64,000 nucleotides of DNA from Apibacter muscae (GCF_007845635.1 NZ_SELG01000037.1:31932-95931); one strand, 5' to 3'. Shown: positions 7,865 through 17,283, counted from the stretch's first letter. The notes: a model not told the origin generated them from the sequence alone. Numbers and translations: made by a program.

Positions 7865-10732
7865 ATGAAAGGAAAAGGACTTGTCAAATTTTTTGCAATT
7901 GCTTTGGCTATAATTTGCTTAATTGAATTATTACCTACAATTTATGTTAATCTTTTAGAATCTAGAGCTGAAAAAAATTCTAAAGGTGATGAAACAAAGA
8001 GAAAAGCTGAAATTGAAAAATTAGCAAAAGACACTTTAAATTTAGGTATAGTCAAAATGGACTATCAAAGTGCTAAAGAAAAAGAAATTAAATTGGGACT
8101 TGATTTAAAGGGAGGATTAAACCTTCTTTTAGAGATTTCTGAGAAAGACTTATTAGTAGATTTGGCTGATAATACTGAAAACACAGTGTTTAACAAAGCC
8201 ATTGAAATTGCTTCATCAGAAGCTAGCACTTCCAATAATACTTTCACTCAAAATTTCTTTAAGGCTTTTCAAAAAGCAAAACAAGAATTAGGTCAACCCG
8301 ATTTAAAATTGTCCTCTCCTGAAATATTTGGTACAAAAGAACTATCTGGGGTAATTCAACATAACACCAGTGATTCTGAGGTTGAAAAATATATTACCAG
8401 TAGCATAGAATCTAAAGTTTCTAACGCTATAGATATAATTAGAACTCGTATTACTAAACTAAAAATTGATGAGCCTAATATTTCCAGAGTTCCTGGCACA
8501 GGTAGAATTCTTGTTGAATTGCCTGGAGTTACAGATACCGATCGGGTAAAAAATTTATTACAAACTTCTGCAAGGCTTGAGTTTTGGGAGGTGGTTGAAA
8601 AATCTTCTGCATGGAATATGTTAACGTATATTAACCTAAAAGCTGCCGATAAGCAATTAATGGGAAAGCTAATTCAAGCACCAAATTCCACTGCAGTTGC
8701 TCTGGCTAAATTAAGTGATACAGCTACCATTAATCGTATTATAAATTCTGATAAAGCTAAAAATATCCTACGTTATAATAAATTATTATGGTCTTCCGAG
8801 CCTGATTCTAATAATTTACTTGAATTGTATGCCATTAAAGGTACGCGTAATAATAAAGCCCCATTGGTTGGAGCTGTTAGTGATGCACAACTAACTTTTG
8901 ATCAATTTAATCGGATTCAAATTGCTATGCAAATGGGGCCTGAGAGTTCCATTGAATGGAAAAAGTTAACGGAAAAAAATGCTCCTAAACCTGGAGAGCC
9001 ATCAGGCAAACCTATTGCAGTTGTTTTGGATGATATAGTTTATACTGCACCAGTTGTAAATTCTGTAATTCCTAACGGTCAATCTGTAATTAGTGGGAAT
9101 TATTCAGAACAAAAAGCCAGTGACTTGGTTGATGTTTTAAAAGCTGGTAATCTTCCAGCGAAGGCAAATATTTTACAGTCAGAGGTTGTTGGTCCTACCC
9201 TAGGGCAGCAATCCATTACTAATGGATTAATTTCAATTTTAGTTTCTTACATTTTTATATTGATATGGATGGTATTTTATTACGGCAAAGCAGGTATCTA
9301 TGCCAACATCGCTCTAGTTATAAATCTGTTCTATTTAATAGGAATCATGGCTTCCTGGGGATCTGTACTAACACTACCCGGTATCGCCGGTATAGTTCTT
9401 TCTATGGCTATGGCCGTAGATGCTAATATTATTATATTTGAACGTATTAAGGAGGAATTAAGAAAAGGTAAACCTTTGAAACAAGCCTTTATAGAAGGTC
9501 AAAAACATGCTTTAGCTGCTATTATCGACGGTAATTTAACTACTTTAATTGTAGGTTGTGTATTATTGTTTAGCACTGGTCCTATTAAAGGTTTTGCCGT
9601 TACATTAGTTATTGGTATATTCTGTACTCTATTCACAGCAATTTTTATTACAGGAATGCTAATCTATGGAGCAATGGAGAAAGGACAGCAATTTTCTTTA
9701 ACAACTAAATTCACTAAGAATTGGTTTACGAATGTGAATTATAAATGGATGGAAAAAAGAAAATTGGCTTATATCTTCTCTTTAATACTTATGGTTGTAG
9801 CTTTAATATCTATTTTTACCAAAGGTTTTGATAAAGGTGTAGATTATACAGGCGGTAGAACCTATGTTATTAAATTAAATAAAGAAATTCATCCTGAAGT
9901 TGTTTCTGAATCTTTAGAAAAAATCTTTACTGTCGGTGGTGAATCAAGTAATATAAATGCTAAACAATATGGTGGCAAAGACCAATTAAGGATTACAACT
10001 AAGTATGGATTAGGAGACAATAACCCTAACATTGATCTTAGCATTCGAGAAAAATTGTACACAGGTCTTAAAGAATATTTACCTAAAGGATATTCTAAAG
10101 AAGAATTTATTAATGGTTCTCCTTACGGAATTCAATCGTCATCAGAAGTTGGACCTACTGTAGCCAGTGGTATCGTTAAAAATGGTATTATAGCCGTTTC
10201 AATTGCTCTGGCTGGGATATTTATATACATCTTGGTTAGATTTAAAAATTGGCAAATGTCTACTGGTGCTGTAGTGGCTCTTTTCCATGATGCTGTAATT
10301 GTTATGGGAGCTTTTTCAGTGTTAAGCTGGTTAAAAATTATACCATTCTCTGTAGAAATAGACCAATCATTCATTGCAGCCATTTTAACTATTATTGGGT
10401 ATTCAATTAATGATACAGTGATTGTATTCGATAGGATTAGAGAAAACAAAAACCTTAATTTAGCTCGTTCAATGACACTTGAAGAACTTTATAACGATGC
10501 TATTAATCATACCTTAGGAAGAACTATAAATACAGGTATATCTACCATTATGGTTACTGTAATCATCTTCCTTTTTGGGGGTGAAAGTCTACAAGGATTT
10601 ATGTTTGCTTTATTTTTAGGATTTACCTTTGGTATGTATTCATCTATATATATTGCGTCTTCTCTATCCTATGATTTAACTAGACGTACTTATGATCAAG
10701 CAAAAGCTAAACTAAAGGAGTCAGTCCTTTAA
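7865..10732 (+). CDS. secDF: Fused protein translocase subunit SecDF
   Basis: Proton-driven partner of SecYEG that pulls exported proteins out of the membrane. The 955 residues contain SecD then SecF in one chain, as usual in Bacteroidota. The SecD half has an N-terminal helix, the KLGLDLKGGLNLLLEI motif, a large periplasmic region, and helices with the VDANIIIFERIKEELRKG motif. The SecF half begins near residue 635, with FDKGVDYTGGRTYVIKL and the matching NDTVIVFDRIRENK motif. Twelve transmembrane helices are expected. It is followed by a strong terminator, so it is monocistronic. Confidence 0.97.
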   Translation: MKGKGLVKFFAIALAIICLIELLPTIYVNLLESRAEKNSKGDETKRKAEIEKLAKDTLNLGIVKMDYQSAKEKEIKLGLDLKGGLNLLLEISEKDLLVDLADNTENTVFNKAIEIASSEASTSNNTFTQNFFKAFQKAKQELGQPDLKLSSPEIFGTKELSGVIQHNTSDSEVEKYITSSIESKVSNAIDIIRTRITKLKIDEPNISRVPGTGRILVELPGVTDTDRVKNLLQTSARLEFWEVVEKSSAWNMLTYINLKAADKQLMGKLIQAPNSTAVALAKLSDTATINRIINSDKAKNILRYNKLLWSSEPDSNNLLELYAIKGTRNNKAPLVGAVSDAQLTFDQFNRIQIAMQMGPESSIEWKKLTEKNAPKPGEPSGKPIAVVLDDIVYTAPVVNSVIPNGQSVISGNYSEQKASDLVDVLKAGNLPAKANILQSEVVGPTLGQQSITNGLISILVSYIFILIWMVFYYGKAGIYANIALVINLFYLIGIMASWGSVLTLPGIAGIVLSMAMAVDANIIIFERIKEELRKGKPLKQAFIEGQKHALAAIIDGNLTTLIVGCVLLFSTGPIKGFAVTLVIGIFCTLFTAIFITGMLIYGAMEKGQQFSLTTKFTKNWFTNVNYKWMEKRKLAYIFSLILMVVALISIFTKGFDKGVDYTGGRTYVIKLNKEIHPEVVSESLEKIFTVGGESSNINAKQYGGKDQLRITTKYGLGDNNPNIDLSIREKLYTGLKEYLPKGYSKEEFINGSPYGIQSSSEVGPTVASGIVKNGIIAVSIALAGIFIYILVRFKNWQMSTGAVVALFHDAVIVMGAFSVLSWLKIIPFSVEIDQSFIAAILTIIGYSINDTVIVFDRIRENKNLNLARSMTLEELYNDAINHTLGRTINTGISTIMVTVIIFLFGGESLQGFMFALFLGFTFGMYSSIYIASSLSYDLTRRTYDQAKAKLKESVL

Positions 10733-10749
10733 ACACAAACAATTAAAAT

Positions 10750-10785
10750 AAAAAAAGAGTCTTTATAAAGACTCTTTTTTTATTT
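10750..10785 (+). terminator. secDF terminator
   Basis: Stem AAAAAAGAGTCTTTA / TAAAGACTCTTTTTT with essentially no loop spacer, followed by T residues, 18 nt after the secDF stop. Confidence 0.85.
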
Positions 10786-10816
10786 TAATTAATAATATTG
10801 ATCAAAATTAAATTGG

Positions 10817-10824
10817 TACTTTTG
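10817..10824 (+). promoter_or_regulatory. Candidate -7 element for tatA
   Basis: TACTTTTG matches TAnnTTTG; a TTG lies at 10798-10800 with a 16-nt spacer, shorter than usual. Located 20 nt before the GTG start. Confidence 0.45.
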
Positions 10825-10844
10825 TATTCATTAAATGATATATT

Positions 10845-11138
10845 GTGAGCTTTGGAGAAATATTAGTAATCTTGTTAATAGCAGTTCTTATTTTTGGGCC
10901 TGACAAGATCCCTGAAATAGCTAGAGGATTAGGACAAGGAGTTAGAGCTATGAAAGATGCTACTGATAGCATAAAAAAAGAGGTGATGTCTCATGTTGAC
11001 ACCGATGATTCCTTTAAAGAAATTGAAGAAGAAATTAAAGACACTAAGAAAACCATAGATGATTCTATTAAAGAAGCAAACAAAAATGTTAATGATTTCT
11101 TTGATGATACTTTTGATGGCCCCATAAAAAGAACTTAA
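10845..11138 (+). CDS. tatA: Twin-arginine translocase TatA/TatE-type subunit
   Basis: Pore-forming component of the Tat pathway for folded proteins. 97 residues beginning at a GTG codon: a short N-terminal membrane helix (FGEILVILLIAVLIFGP), the hinge FGPDKIPEIARGLGQG, an amphipathic helix, then a charged, flexible tail rich in Asp, Lys and Glu. The stop overlaps the start of the next gene by one base (TAATG), which suggests translational coupling. No tatC is in this window. Confidence 0.92.
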   Translation: MSFGEILVILLIAVLIFGPDKIPEIARGLGQGVRAMKDATDSIKKEVMSHVDTDDSFKEIEEEIKDTKKTIDDSIKEANKNVNDFFDDTFDGPIKRT

Positions 11139-11707
11139 TGGATCGTATTGTTTATTGGGATGAAAAACTTTTTTTATACCTGAATCATTTAGGTAGCTCT
11201 AGTTATGATAAATTCTGGTTATTTTTAACCGACGAATATTACTGGATTCCTGTATATATAATTCTTATAATTATAATTTTTGAAAAATTTGGTTTAAAAA
11301 AATCAATCATAATACTTATAACCATTGGATTAATGATTGCTTCTACGGACAATATTGCTTCATTATTCAAATACTGGGTTCAAAGACCTAGACCATGTAG
11401 AAACCCTGAACTAGATGGATTGTTTCGGCTAGTTATTGAAAATTGTAAAGGGAATTATTGTTTCTTCTCTGCTCATGCTGCCAGCACATTTGCGTTAGCA
11501 TTTTACTTATCAAAATTATTTTATGCAAAACATAAGTATACCCCTTATTTATTTTTTTTATGGGCTATACTAGTCTCATACAGTAGAATTTATGTGGGTG
11601 TGCATTTCCCTTTAGATATTATAACTGGTGCTATTTTTGGGCTTCTTATAGGTTGGTTCTATAATAAAATCTTAACCTATATATTTACTAAATATCGATT
11701 AAACTAA
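11138..11707 (+). CDS. PAP2-family membrane phosphatase
   Basis: Integral membrane phosphatase of the PAP2 superfamily. The three signature motifs are KYWVQRPRP (about 78-86), FFSAHAAS (about 109-116) and SRIYVGVHFPLD (about 149-160), with the usual catalytic His residues. 189 residues and about six helices match single-domain undecaprenyl-diphosphate or lipid A phosphatases; the sequence does not decide which. Coupled to tatA by a one-base overlap. Confidence 0.88.
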   Translation: MDRIVYWDEKLFLYLNHLGSSSYDKFWLFLTDEYYWIPVYIILIIIIFEKFGLKKSIIILITIGLMIASTDNIASLFKYWVQRPRPCRNPELDGLFRLVIENCKGNYCFFSAHAASTFALAFYLSKLFYAKHKYTPYLFFLWAILVSYSRIYVGVHFPLDIITGAIFGLLIGWFYNKILTYIFTKYRLN

Positions 11708-11736
11708 ATATCATAATCTATTATATTGAGTTAAAA

Positions 11737-13155
11737 TTAAATAAGTTTAGAAAAAATCTTGATCCCTTCTTCTAGTTGACTTTTAGAAATAGTTCCATAA
11801 CTGAGTCTAATTCCATTCACTATTGTATTATACCCATAATGGTCTGGAGTTATTATTTTTATTCCTCTTTGTTGTAAATGAATATCTAGTTCTTTCCAAT
11901 TTATATTTTTTAAAGGAATTATCCAATAAGCCAATCCTCCGTTAGGCGTATCAAAAGTTATTTTATCTTTTAAATATTTATTTAATAAATATTCTGTAAA
12001 ATCTCTCTTATTTTTATAATAAGAAATTGCCTTTTTTAAATACCTTCTTATAGTTCCTTCTTGAATTAATTGCAAAACAGCTTGCTCCATAATACTATCC
12101 CCTTGTATATCAATAATTTTCCTCAATTCTCCTACCTTAGATATTAACTTTAAATGGTTACTTACTAAGTAACCTATTCTTAAAGCCGGTGAAATTATTT
12201 TACTCATTGTACCTATGTACACAAAGTTTTTCAATTCTTTGTAACTAGATAAAGGTAATAATGGACGATAATCAAAATGAAATTCATGGTCATAGTCATC
12301 TTCAATAATGGTAAAACTGTATTGATTCGACAATTGTATTAAAGACAGCCGCCTTTCAAGGCTTAGAGATACTGTAGTCGGAAATTGATGATGTGAAGTA
12401 ACAAATACTGCTTTAACCTTAATTCCATTTTCCAAGTTTCTTTTTAAAGATTCAACATTCATTCCCTGTTTATCTACTTCAATTGATAAAAGCTTTGCAC
12501 CAGCATTTTTAAAGGTTTTCCAAGCTAAAGGATATCCCGGATTTTCAATTGCTACGATATCTCCTTTTTTAAGCATACATTGAGAAACTAAGTATAAAGC
12601 CATTTGGCTACCTCTAGTGATGCATATATTTTTATCATTTACCTGCATACCACGTTGAAAATTTAACATTGATGCTATTTCATTTCTAAATTCATTACTT
12701 CCTAACTCACTTTCGTAACCCATGATTTGCCAACGTGATTGACTATTAAAAATTTGACGGTAAGCTCTTGCAAGTTCATTGATAGGTGCAATATCTCTAT
12801 CTGGATAGCCACCTTCAAAACTTATATTCAATGTATGCTTAGGCAATCCACCAATATCTTTTGAAACGCTATTTATATTCCCTTTTTGTAATATAGGAAG
12901 TTTACTATTAACAAAAGTTCCTTTCCTATCCTGTGTTACTAACCACTCTTCACTAAGCAATACATTATAGGCTTCTACAATAGTATTTCGATTTAATTTT
13001 AAATCTTCTGCAAGTTTTCTAGTTCCTGGTAAGGCAGTTCCTTCTTTTAATCTACCGGAACGTATATCGGAAATAATAGCATCTGCAATTTGTAAATAAA
13101 TTGCTTTTTTTGATTGAGATTTTATATCTAATTGTAATTTCCAAGGTCTTAACAT
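11737..13155 (-). CDS. pdxR: MocR/PdxR-type transcriptional regulator (GntR HTH plus aminotransferase fold)
   Basis: PLP-sensing regulator expected to control the divergent pdxS-pdxT genes. The 472 residues have an N-terminal GntR winged helix (about 10-83, with LPGTRKLAEDLKLNRNTIVEAY), a linker, and a fold-type I aminotransferase domain. The PLP Schiff-base lysine is probably Lys319 in YIGTMSKIISPALRIGYL. IEDDYDHEFHFD (about 284-295) is another family hallmark. Length is typical. Divergence from pdxS over a 123-bp gap with repeated boxes is the standard PdxR arrangement. Confidence 0.92.
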   Translation of the reverse strand: MLRPWKLQLDIKSQSKKAIYLQIADAIISDIRSGRLKEGTALPGTRKLAEDLKLNRNTIVEAYNVLLSEEWLVTQDRKGTFVNSKLPILQKGNINSVSKDIGGLPKHTLNISFEGGYPDRDIAPINELARAYRQIFNSQSRWQIMGYESELGSNEFRNEIASMLNFQRGMQVNDKNICITRGSQMALYLVSQCMLKKGDIVAIENPGYPLAWKTFKNAGAKLLSIEVDKQGMNVESLKRNLENGIKVKAVFVTSHHQFPTTVSLSLERRLSLIQLSNQYSFTIIEDDYDHEFHFDYRPLLPLSSYKELKNFVYIGTMSKIISPALRIGYLVSNHLKLISKVGELRKIIDIQGDSIMEQAVLQLIQEGTIRRYLKKAISYYKNKRDFTEYLLNKYLKDKITFDTPNGGLAYWIIPLKNINWKELDIHLQQRGIKIITPDHYGYNTIVNGIRLSYGTISKSQLEEGIKIFSKLI

Positions 13156-13182
13156 CTGGACTAGTTATTTTTATAAAAACTG

Positions 13183-13237
13183 TATCATTTACACCCGCCA
13201 AATATACAATACATTTACGTTAAAATTTATCATTTAC
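13183..13237. promoter_or_regulatory. Three CATTTAC boxes between pdxR and pdxS (candidate PdxR operators)
   Basis: TATCATTTAC occurs at 13183-13192 and again at 13228-13237; a related TACATTTACG is at 13210-13219. All three point the same way, in the 123-bp divergent promoter region. Spacings between CATTTAC cores are 26 and 19 nt. MocR-type regulators commonly bind direct repeats in this position, so operator function is inferred. Confidence 0.55.
13199..13206 (-). promoter_or_regulatory. Candidate -7 element for pdxR
   Basis: TATATTTG on the minus strand, about 44 nt before the pdxR ATG. Transcription would begin within or next to the CATTTAC box at 13183-13192, compatible with autoregulation. 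Confidence 0.5.
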
Positions 13238-13278
13238 TTAATTTAAGAATTGTAGAATAATTTAAAAAATAAATAACA

Positions 13279-14154
13279 ATGACAGAATCTAGACTAGAAT
13301 TAAACAAAAATTTAGCTCAAATGCTAAAAGGTGGGGTTATAATGGACGTTTCAACACCAGAACAAGCGAAAATAGCTGAAGCTTGTGGTGCATGTGCCGT
13401 AATGGCTTTAGAAAGAATTCCAGCAGATATTAGAGCTGTGGGCGGAGTTTCTAGAATGAGCGATCCTAAGATGATAAAAGGTATACAAAACGCTGTTAGT
13501 ATTCCTGTAATGGCTAAAATTAGAATTGGTCACTTTGTTGAAGCACAAATTCTAGAGGCACTAGAAATAGATTATATTGATGAGAGTGAAGTGTTAACTC
13601 CAGCCGATGATAAATATCACGTAAATAAAACCAAGTTTCAAGTTCCTTTTGTTTGTGGAGCAAAAAACTTAGGAGAAGCTTTAAGAAGAATACAAGAAGG
13701 AGCAGCTATGATCCGTTCAAAAGGAGAACCAGGAACTGGAGATGTTGTACAAGCAGTCAGACATTTAAGGGCTATGAATGAAGAAATTCGACTTATAAAA
13801 GGTATGCAGGAAGATGAATTGTTCCATAAAGCTAAAGAGTTACAAGTTTCTTATGATTTGGTTAAATATGTTCATGAGAATGGAAAACTACCTGTCGTTA
13901 ATTTTGCTGCAGGTGGAGTGGCAACTCCAGCCGATGCAGCTTTAATGATGCAACTTGGAGCAGAAGGAGTTTTTGTAGGATCTGGAATTTTTAAATCAGG
14001 AGATCCAGAAAAAAGAGCACAAGCCATTGTTAAAGCTGTAACTAATTACAACGACCCGAAAGTTTTACTTGAAATCTCTGAGGATTTAGGTGAAGCAATG
14101 GTAGGTATTAATGAGGCTGAAATAGAATTATTAATGGCTGAAAGAGGTAAATAA
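13279..14154 (+). CDS. pdxS: Pyridoxal 5'-phosphate synthase subunit PdxS
   Basis: Lyase subunit of the DXP-independent vitamin B6 pathway: condenses ribose 5-phosphate, glyceraldehyde 3-phosphate and ammonia to PLP. A 291-residue (beta/alpha)8 barrel. Catalytic residues are visible: Asp23 in IMDVST, Lys80 in [10 protein letters not shown] (forms the imine) and Lys148 in [11 protein letters not shown]. Typical length and no gaps. Ammonia comes from PdxT, encoded 64 nt downstream. Confidence 0.98.
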   Translation: MTESRLELNKNLAQMLKGGVIMDVSTPEQAKIAEACGACAVMALERIPADIRAVGGVSRMSDPKMIKGIQNAVSIPVMAKIRIGHFVEAQILEALEIDYIDESEVLTPADDKYHVNKTKFQVPFVCGAKNLGEALRRIQEGAAMIRSKGEPGTGDVVQAVRHLRAMNEEIRLIKGMQEDELFHKAKELQVSYDLVKYVHENGKLPVVNFAAGGVATPADAALMMQLGAEGVFVGSGIFKSGDPEKRAQAIVKAVTNYNDPKVLLEISEDLGEAMVGINEAEIELLMAERGK

Positions 14155-14159
14155 TGACC

Positions 14160-14200
14160 TTAGATAATGGTTAATTATTATTTAATTAACCATTATCTAA
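14160..14200 (+). repeat. Perfect 18-bp inverted repeat between pdxS and pdxT
   Basis: Arms TTAGATAATGGTTAATTA and its exact complement around a 5-nt loop fill most of the 64-nt gap. No T tract follows, so a mRNA processing or stability hairpin that sets the PdxS:PdxT ratio is more likely than a terminator. A protein-binding site is the alternative. Confidence 0.7.
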
Positions 14201-14218
14201 ATAGATTTATTATAGAAA

Positions 14219-14788
14219 ATGAAAATAGGAGTATTAGCTTTACAAGGAGCATTTCTTGAGCATAAACAAAAATTATCCGAGATAAATATAGAATCTTTTG
14301 AAATTAGAAATAAAAAAGATCTTCAACAAGACATGCAGGGAATTATATTACCAGGAGGGGAAAGCACTGCCATTGGTAAATTATTAAAGGATTTAAATAT
14401 GTTTGATAGTTTAAAAGGATTAATTTCCGATGGATTGCCTGCATTTGGCACTTGCGCTGGACTAATTTTGCTTGCAAAAAAAATTGAAGGTTGTGAAAAT
14501 TCTCATCTAGGTTTAATGGATATTACTGCAAAAAGAAATGCTTATGGAAGGCAGCTAGGAAGTTTTTATACAGAATCTGAATTTGAGGGGATCGGTAAAA
14601 TTCCAATGACTTTTATTAGAGCACCATATATTTCTAAAGTGGGTCCTAAAACAAATATATTATCTGTCGTTAACAATAAAATAGTTGCAGCCAAAGAAGA
14701 TAATATGCTTGTTACATCTTTTCATCCAGAAATTACTTCATCCAATAGCGTTCATAATTATTTCATCCAGAATTTCTGCAAGTCATAA
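14219..14788 (+). CDS. pdxT: Pyridoxal 5'-phosphate synthase glutaminase subunit PdxT
   Basis: Class I glutaminase that feeds ammonia to PdxS. 189 residues with the oxyanion motif LPGGEST (about 44-50), nucleophile Cys79 in FGTCAGL, and the His169/Glu171 pair in TSFHPEI. Complete triad, so active. Follows pdxS and ends before a strong terminator. Confidence 0.97.
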   Translation: MKIGVLALQGAFLEHKQKLSEINIESFEIRNKKDLQQDMQGIILPGGESTAIGKLLKDLNMFDSLKGLISDGLPAFGTCAGLILLAKKIEGCENSHLGLMDITAKRNAYGRQLGSFYTESEFEGIGKIPMTFIRAPYISKVGPKTNILSVVNNKIVAAKEDNMLVTSFHPEITSSNSVHNYFIQNFCKS

Positions 14789-14808
14789 AGATAAACTTTT
14801 ATAAAGCT

Positions 14809-14840
14809 AAAAAAGGGAGATTAATAATCTCCCTTTTTTT
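14809..14840. terminator. Bidirectional terminator between pdxT and nuoN
   Basis: Stem GGGAGATT / AATCTCCC with a 3-nt loop, flanked by A and T tracts. It serves convergent pdxT (plus) and nuoN (minus). Confidence 0.85.
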
Positions 14841-14859
14841 TGTATAATAAAATAATTTT

Positions 14860-16254
14860 TTATTTAATAAAAGCCAAACAAGTAAATACAGGCTGAGGAT
14901 AAATCCCTAAAACTATTATTAGTATAAAAATAAATATCGCTAATATATTATAGATTAATGGTGGATTTTTAGCATTTATAATTTCATCATGGCTAGGTTT
15001 AAAGTACATAGCAATAATTAATTTTAAATAATAGGCTATACTAATTGCAGATCCTAATATCGCGATGATAACTAATAGAGGTTGAGTTTTTATAGCCTGA
15101 TTAAACAACATAAACTTAGCAATAAATCCGGAGGTCAAAGGGATTCCAGCCATTGACAATAAAGAAACAGTCGTAGATATAGCTAATATAGGCTGTGTTT
15201 TTGCCAATCCATTAAAAGCTTTAATATCTGTGATTCCATTGGTGATTCTTTCAATATAAATTATACTTGCAAATGCTCCTACAGTTGCTAAAGAATATGC
15301 CAGTAAATAAAAAGCCAAAGTATAAACTGATTCAATTCCGGTATTAAAATAAATCAATAATAAATAACCCGCATGTGAAATGCTAGAATAAGCCAACATT
15401 CTTTTAACATTATTTTGTAATATTCCAACAATATTAGCTGTAAGAAGGGTAATAATTGCTACATAAAAAACAATGTATTGCCATTCATTCAATTGCCCCA
15501 CAAACACATACTCCATTAATTTAAATAAAGCTACAAAGCCTGAAATTTTAACAACTGATGACATAAAAGCCGTAATCACAGAAGGTGATCCTTCGTAAAC
15601 ATCAGGAGCCCAAAAGTGAAAAGGTGCTACAGAAATTTTAAATAAAAGACCAATTAAAAGTAAAATAATCCCGGTCATGTATATGGATGGATAATCCGTA
15701 GTATTGATGCTATATTGCCTAATCACATCTATACTAAATGAATTTGTAACTCCATAAATAAGTGCTATTCCAAATAATAAGAACCCTGTAGCAAACGCCC
15801 CTAAAAGGAAGTATTTAACCGAAGCTTCGTTTGAACGAAGATCGTGCTTATTACTACCTGCTAATACATATAATGGTATCGATAATATTTCAATTCCTAA
15901 AAATAAGGTAATTAAGTTTTGATAAGAGAACAATACGATACCTCCACATAAAACAAACATAAGCAAACAATAGATCTCAGATTGATGATGATCAATTAAT
16001 TTTAAAGCATAATTACCAAGTAAAAAGATTAAGATAGTGATAAAAATAGCTATTTGAGTAAAAACTTTCGCAGTTTGATCAAAATTCAACATATGTGAAT
16101 AGCGTGAAAAAAAAGGATATTCCCCTAAGAAAGTTGTAGCTAAAGCTAATAATAACCCTAAAATAGCAATATGCTGAGAATACTTTCCTGCTTTAAATAT
16201 GCCTAGATATAAACTTACAATTGCTGACAGGAAAATAATTACAATAACACTCAT
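14860..16254 (-). CDS. nuoN: NADH-quinone oxidoreductase subunit N
   Basis: Antiporter-like membrane subunit of respiratory complex I. 464 residues of about 13-14 helices. The conserved proton-path lysines are present in LLFKISVAPFHFWAPDVYEG and SSVVKISGFVALFKL (about 205-247). In most genomes nuoN ends the nuoA-N operon. Here it is flanked by pdxT and msrA and no other nuo gene is in the 64 kb, so it has been separated. A Mrp-type antiporter paralog was considered, but the overall pattern fits NuoN better. Confidence 0.87.
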   Translation of the reverse strand: MSVIVIIFLSAIVSLYLGIFKAGKYSQHIAILGLLLALATTFLGEYPFFSRYSHMLNFDQTAKVFTQIAIFITILIFLLGNYALKLIDHHQSEIYCLLMFVLCGGIVLFSYQNLITLFLGIEILSIPLYVLAGSNKHDLRSNEASVKYFLLGAFATGFLLFGIALIYGVTNSFSIDVIRQYSINTTDYPSIYMTGIILLLIGLLFKISVAPFHFWAPDVYEGSPSVITAFMSSVVKISGFVALFKLMEYVFVGQLNEWQYIVFYVAIITLLTANIVGILQNNVKRMLAYSSISHAGYLLLIYFNTGIESVYTLAFYLLAYSLATVGAFASIIYIERITNGITDIKAFNGLAKTQPILAISTTVSLLSMAGIPLTSGFIAKFMLFNQAIKTQPLLVIIAILGSAISIAYYLKLIIAMYFKPSHDEIINAKNPPLIYNILAIFIFILIIVLGIYPQPVFTCLAFIK

Positions 16255-16356
16255 TATACTTATTTTTAATTTTTCTAAGTCGCCAAAGTTACTATTTTTA
16301 AGTCAATTTTGAAAAAAAGTAACTATTATTAATTAAATAATTATTTTAAAAAATTT

Positions 16357-17001
16357 TCATTTAAATTCAGATTTTATTTTATAATAAAATCTATCTCTAA
16401 ATTTTTTAACCTTTAGCGATATTACCATAGAGCAATAAGGTTGAGTTGGGTTTTGTTTAAAATAATCTTGATGATAAAGTTCAGCAGGATAAAATTTAGT
16501 TAAAGGTTTAATTTCAGTAACATATTTATCTTTCCATAAATCTGTATTTTGAGATTTTAACATAGATTCCTCTGCTAAAATTTTTTGTCCTTGCGAATTG
16601 TAGAGTATAATGGATCTGTATTGGGTACCTACATCATTGCCTTGTCTGTTTAATTGAGTTGGATCATGCAAATACCAAAAAGCATCCAACAATTCCGATA
16701 GAGAAATTTCTTCCGGATTGTATTCAATTTGGATGACCTCTGCATGCCCTGTTTCACCTGTACAAACTTCTTCGTAACTGGGATTTTCAGTGCTACCACC
16801 GGAATATCCACTAGTAACTTTATACACCCCTTTTAACATTTCAAAACAAGGACTTAAGCACCAAAAACATCCTCCACCAATTGTTATATTTTCCATTTTT
16901 CCTGATGTATAATCTGAATAGCTTTCTTTTTTTCTCGTAGTTTGACAACTTACTATAAAGAACAAAAAAACACTTACAAAAAAAATAATATACTGTTTCA
17001 T
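16357..17001 (-). CDS. msrA: Peptide methionine-S-sulfoxide reductase, lipoprotein form
   Basis: Reduces methionine S-sulfoxide in oxidised proteins. The 214 residues begin with a lipoprotein signal (FLFFIVSC, lipidated Cys19), so this copy acts outside the cytoplasm on the cell envelope. The catalytic core starts at GGGCFWCL with nucleophile Cys45; later motifs are GYSGGSTENPSYEEVCTG, GHAEVIQIEY and GTQYRSIIL. The second Cys of CFWC (Cys48) and the downstream Cys residues may act as resolving cysteines. No msrB partner is nearby. Confidence 0.93.
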   Translation of the reverse strand: MKQYIIFFVSVFLFFIVSCQTTRKKESYSDYTSGKMENITIGGGCFWCLSPCFEMLKGVYKVTSGYSGGSTENPSYEEVCTGETGHAEVIQIEYNPEEISLSELLDAFWYLHDPTQLNRQGNDVGTQYRSIILYNSQGQKILAEESMLKSQNTDLWKDKYVTEIKPLTKFYPAELYHQDYFKQNPTQPYCSMVISLKVKKFRDRFYYKIKSEFK

Positions 17002-17133
17002 TTATTCAAATCAATTTCTTATAATTATTGAGAATATTATAATAATTCAGATTTTCTTTAATAATAATATCAAAATAATCAAAAAGTATACTAAAAATTT
17101 ATATTTATAAAAGAATTAAATTTAAGTTTATAC

Positions 17134-17156
17134 AAAATATTGATTATCAATATTTT
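17134..17156. promoter_or_regulatory. 23-nt palindrome, candidate Fur-family operator
   Basis: Arms AAAATATTGAT / ATCAATATTTT around one central base. Its core has the 7-1-7 symmetry of Fur/PerR boxes but not their exact consensus. It lies midway between msrA and the Fur-like gene. Confidence 0.4.
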
Positions 17157-17275
17157 AATAGAAATAAAATTGTAGAATTTTTATTAATTCTAAATACATG
17201 TACTGATTATTTATTATTATAGTTCTATATCTAAATAATATGAGACTAAATAAATATACTAGCTTTATTTTTAAT

Positions 17276-17283
17276 TATATTTG
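17276..17283 (+). promoter_or_regulatory. -7 element for the Fur-like/OstA operon
   Basis: TATATTTG matches TAnnTTTG. It overlaps a possible TTG start codon at 17281 and so excludes it; the ATG at 17302 is the start. No TTG -33 element is clear. Confidence 0.55.

Noticed and set aside
10132..10449. 105-codon minus-strand frame within secDF
   Set aside because: Antisense shadow; secDF reading frame is unbroken and conserved.
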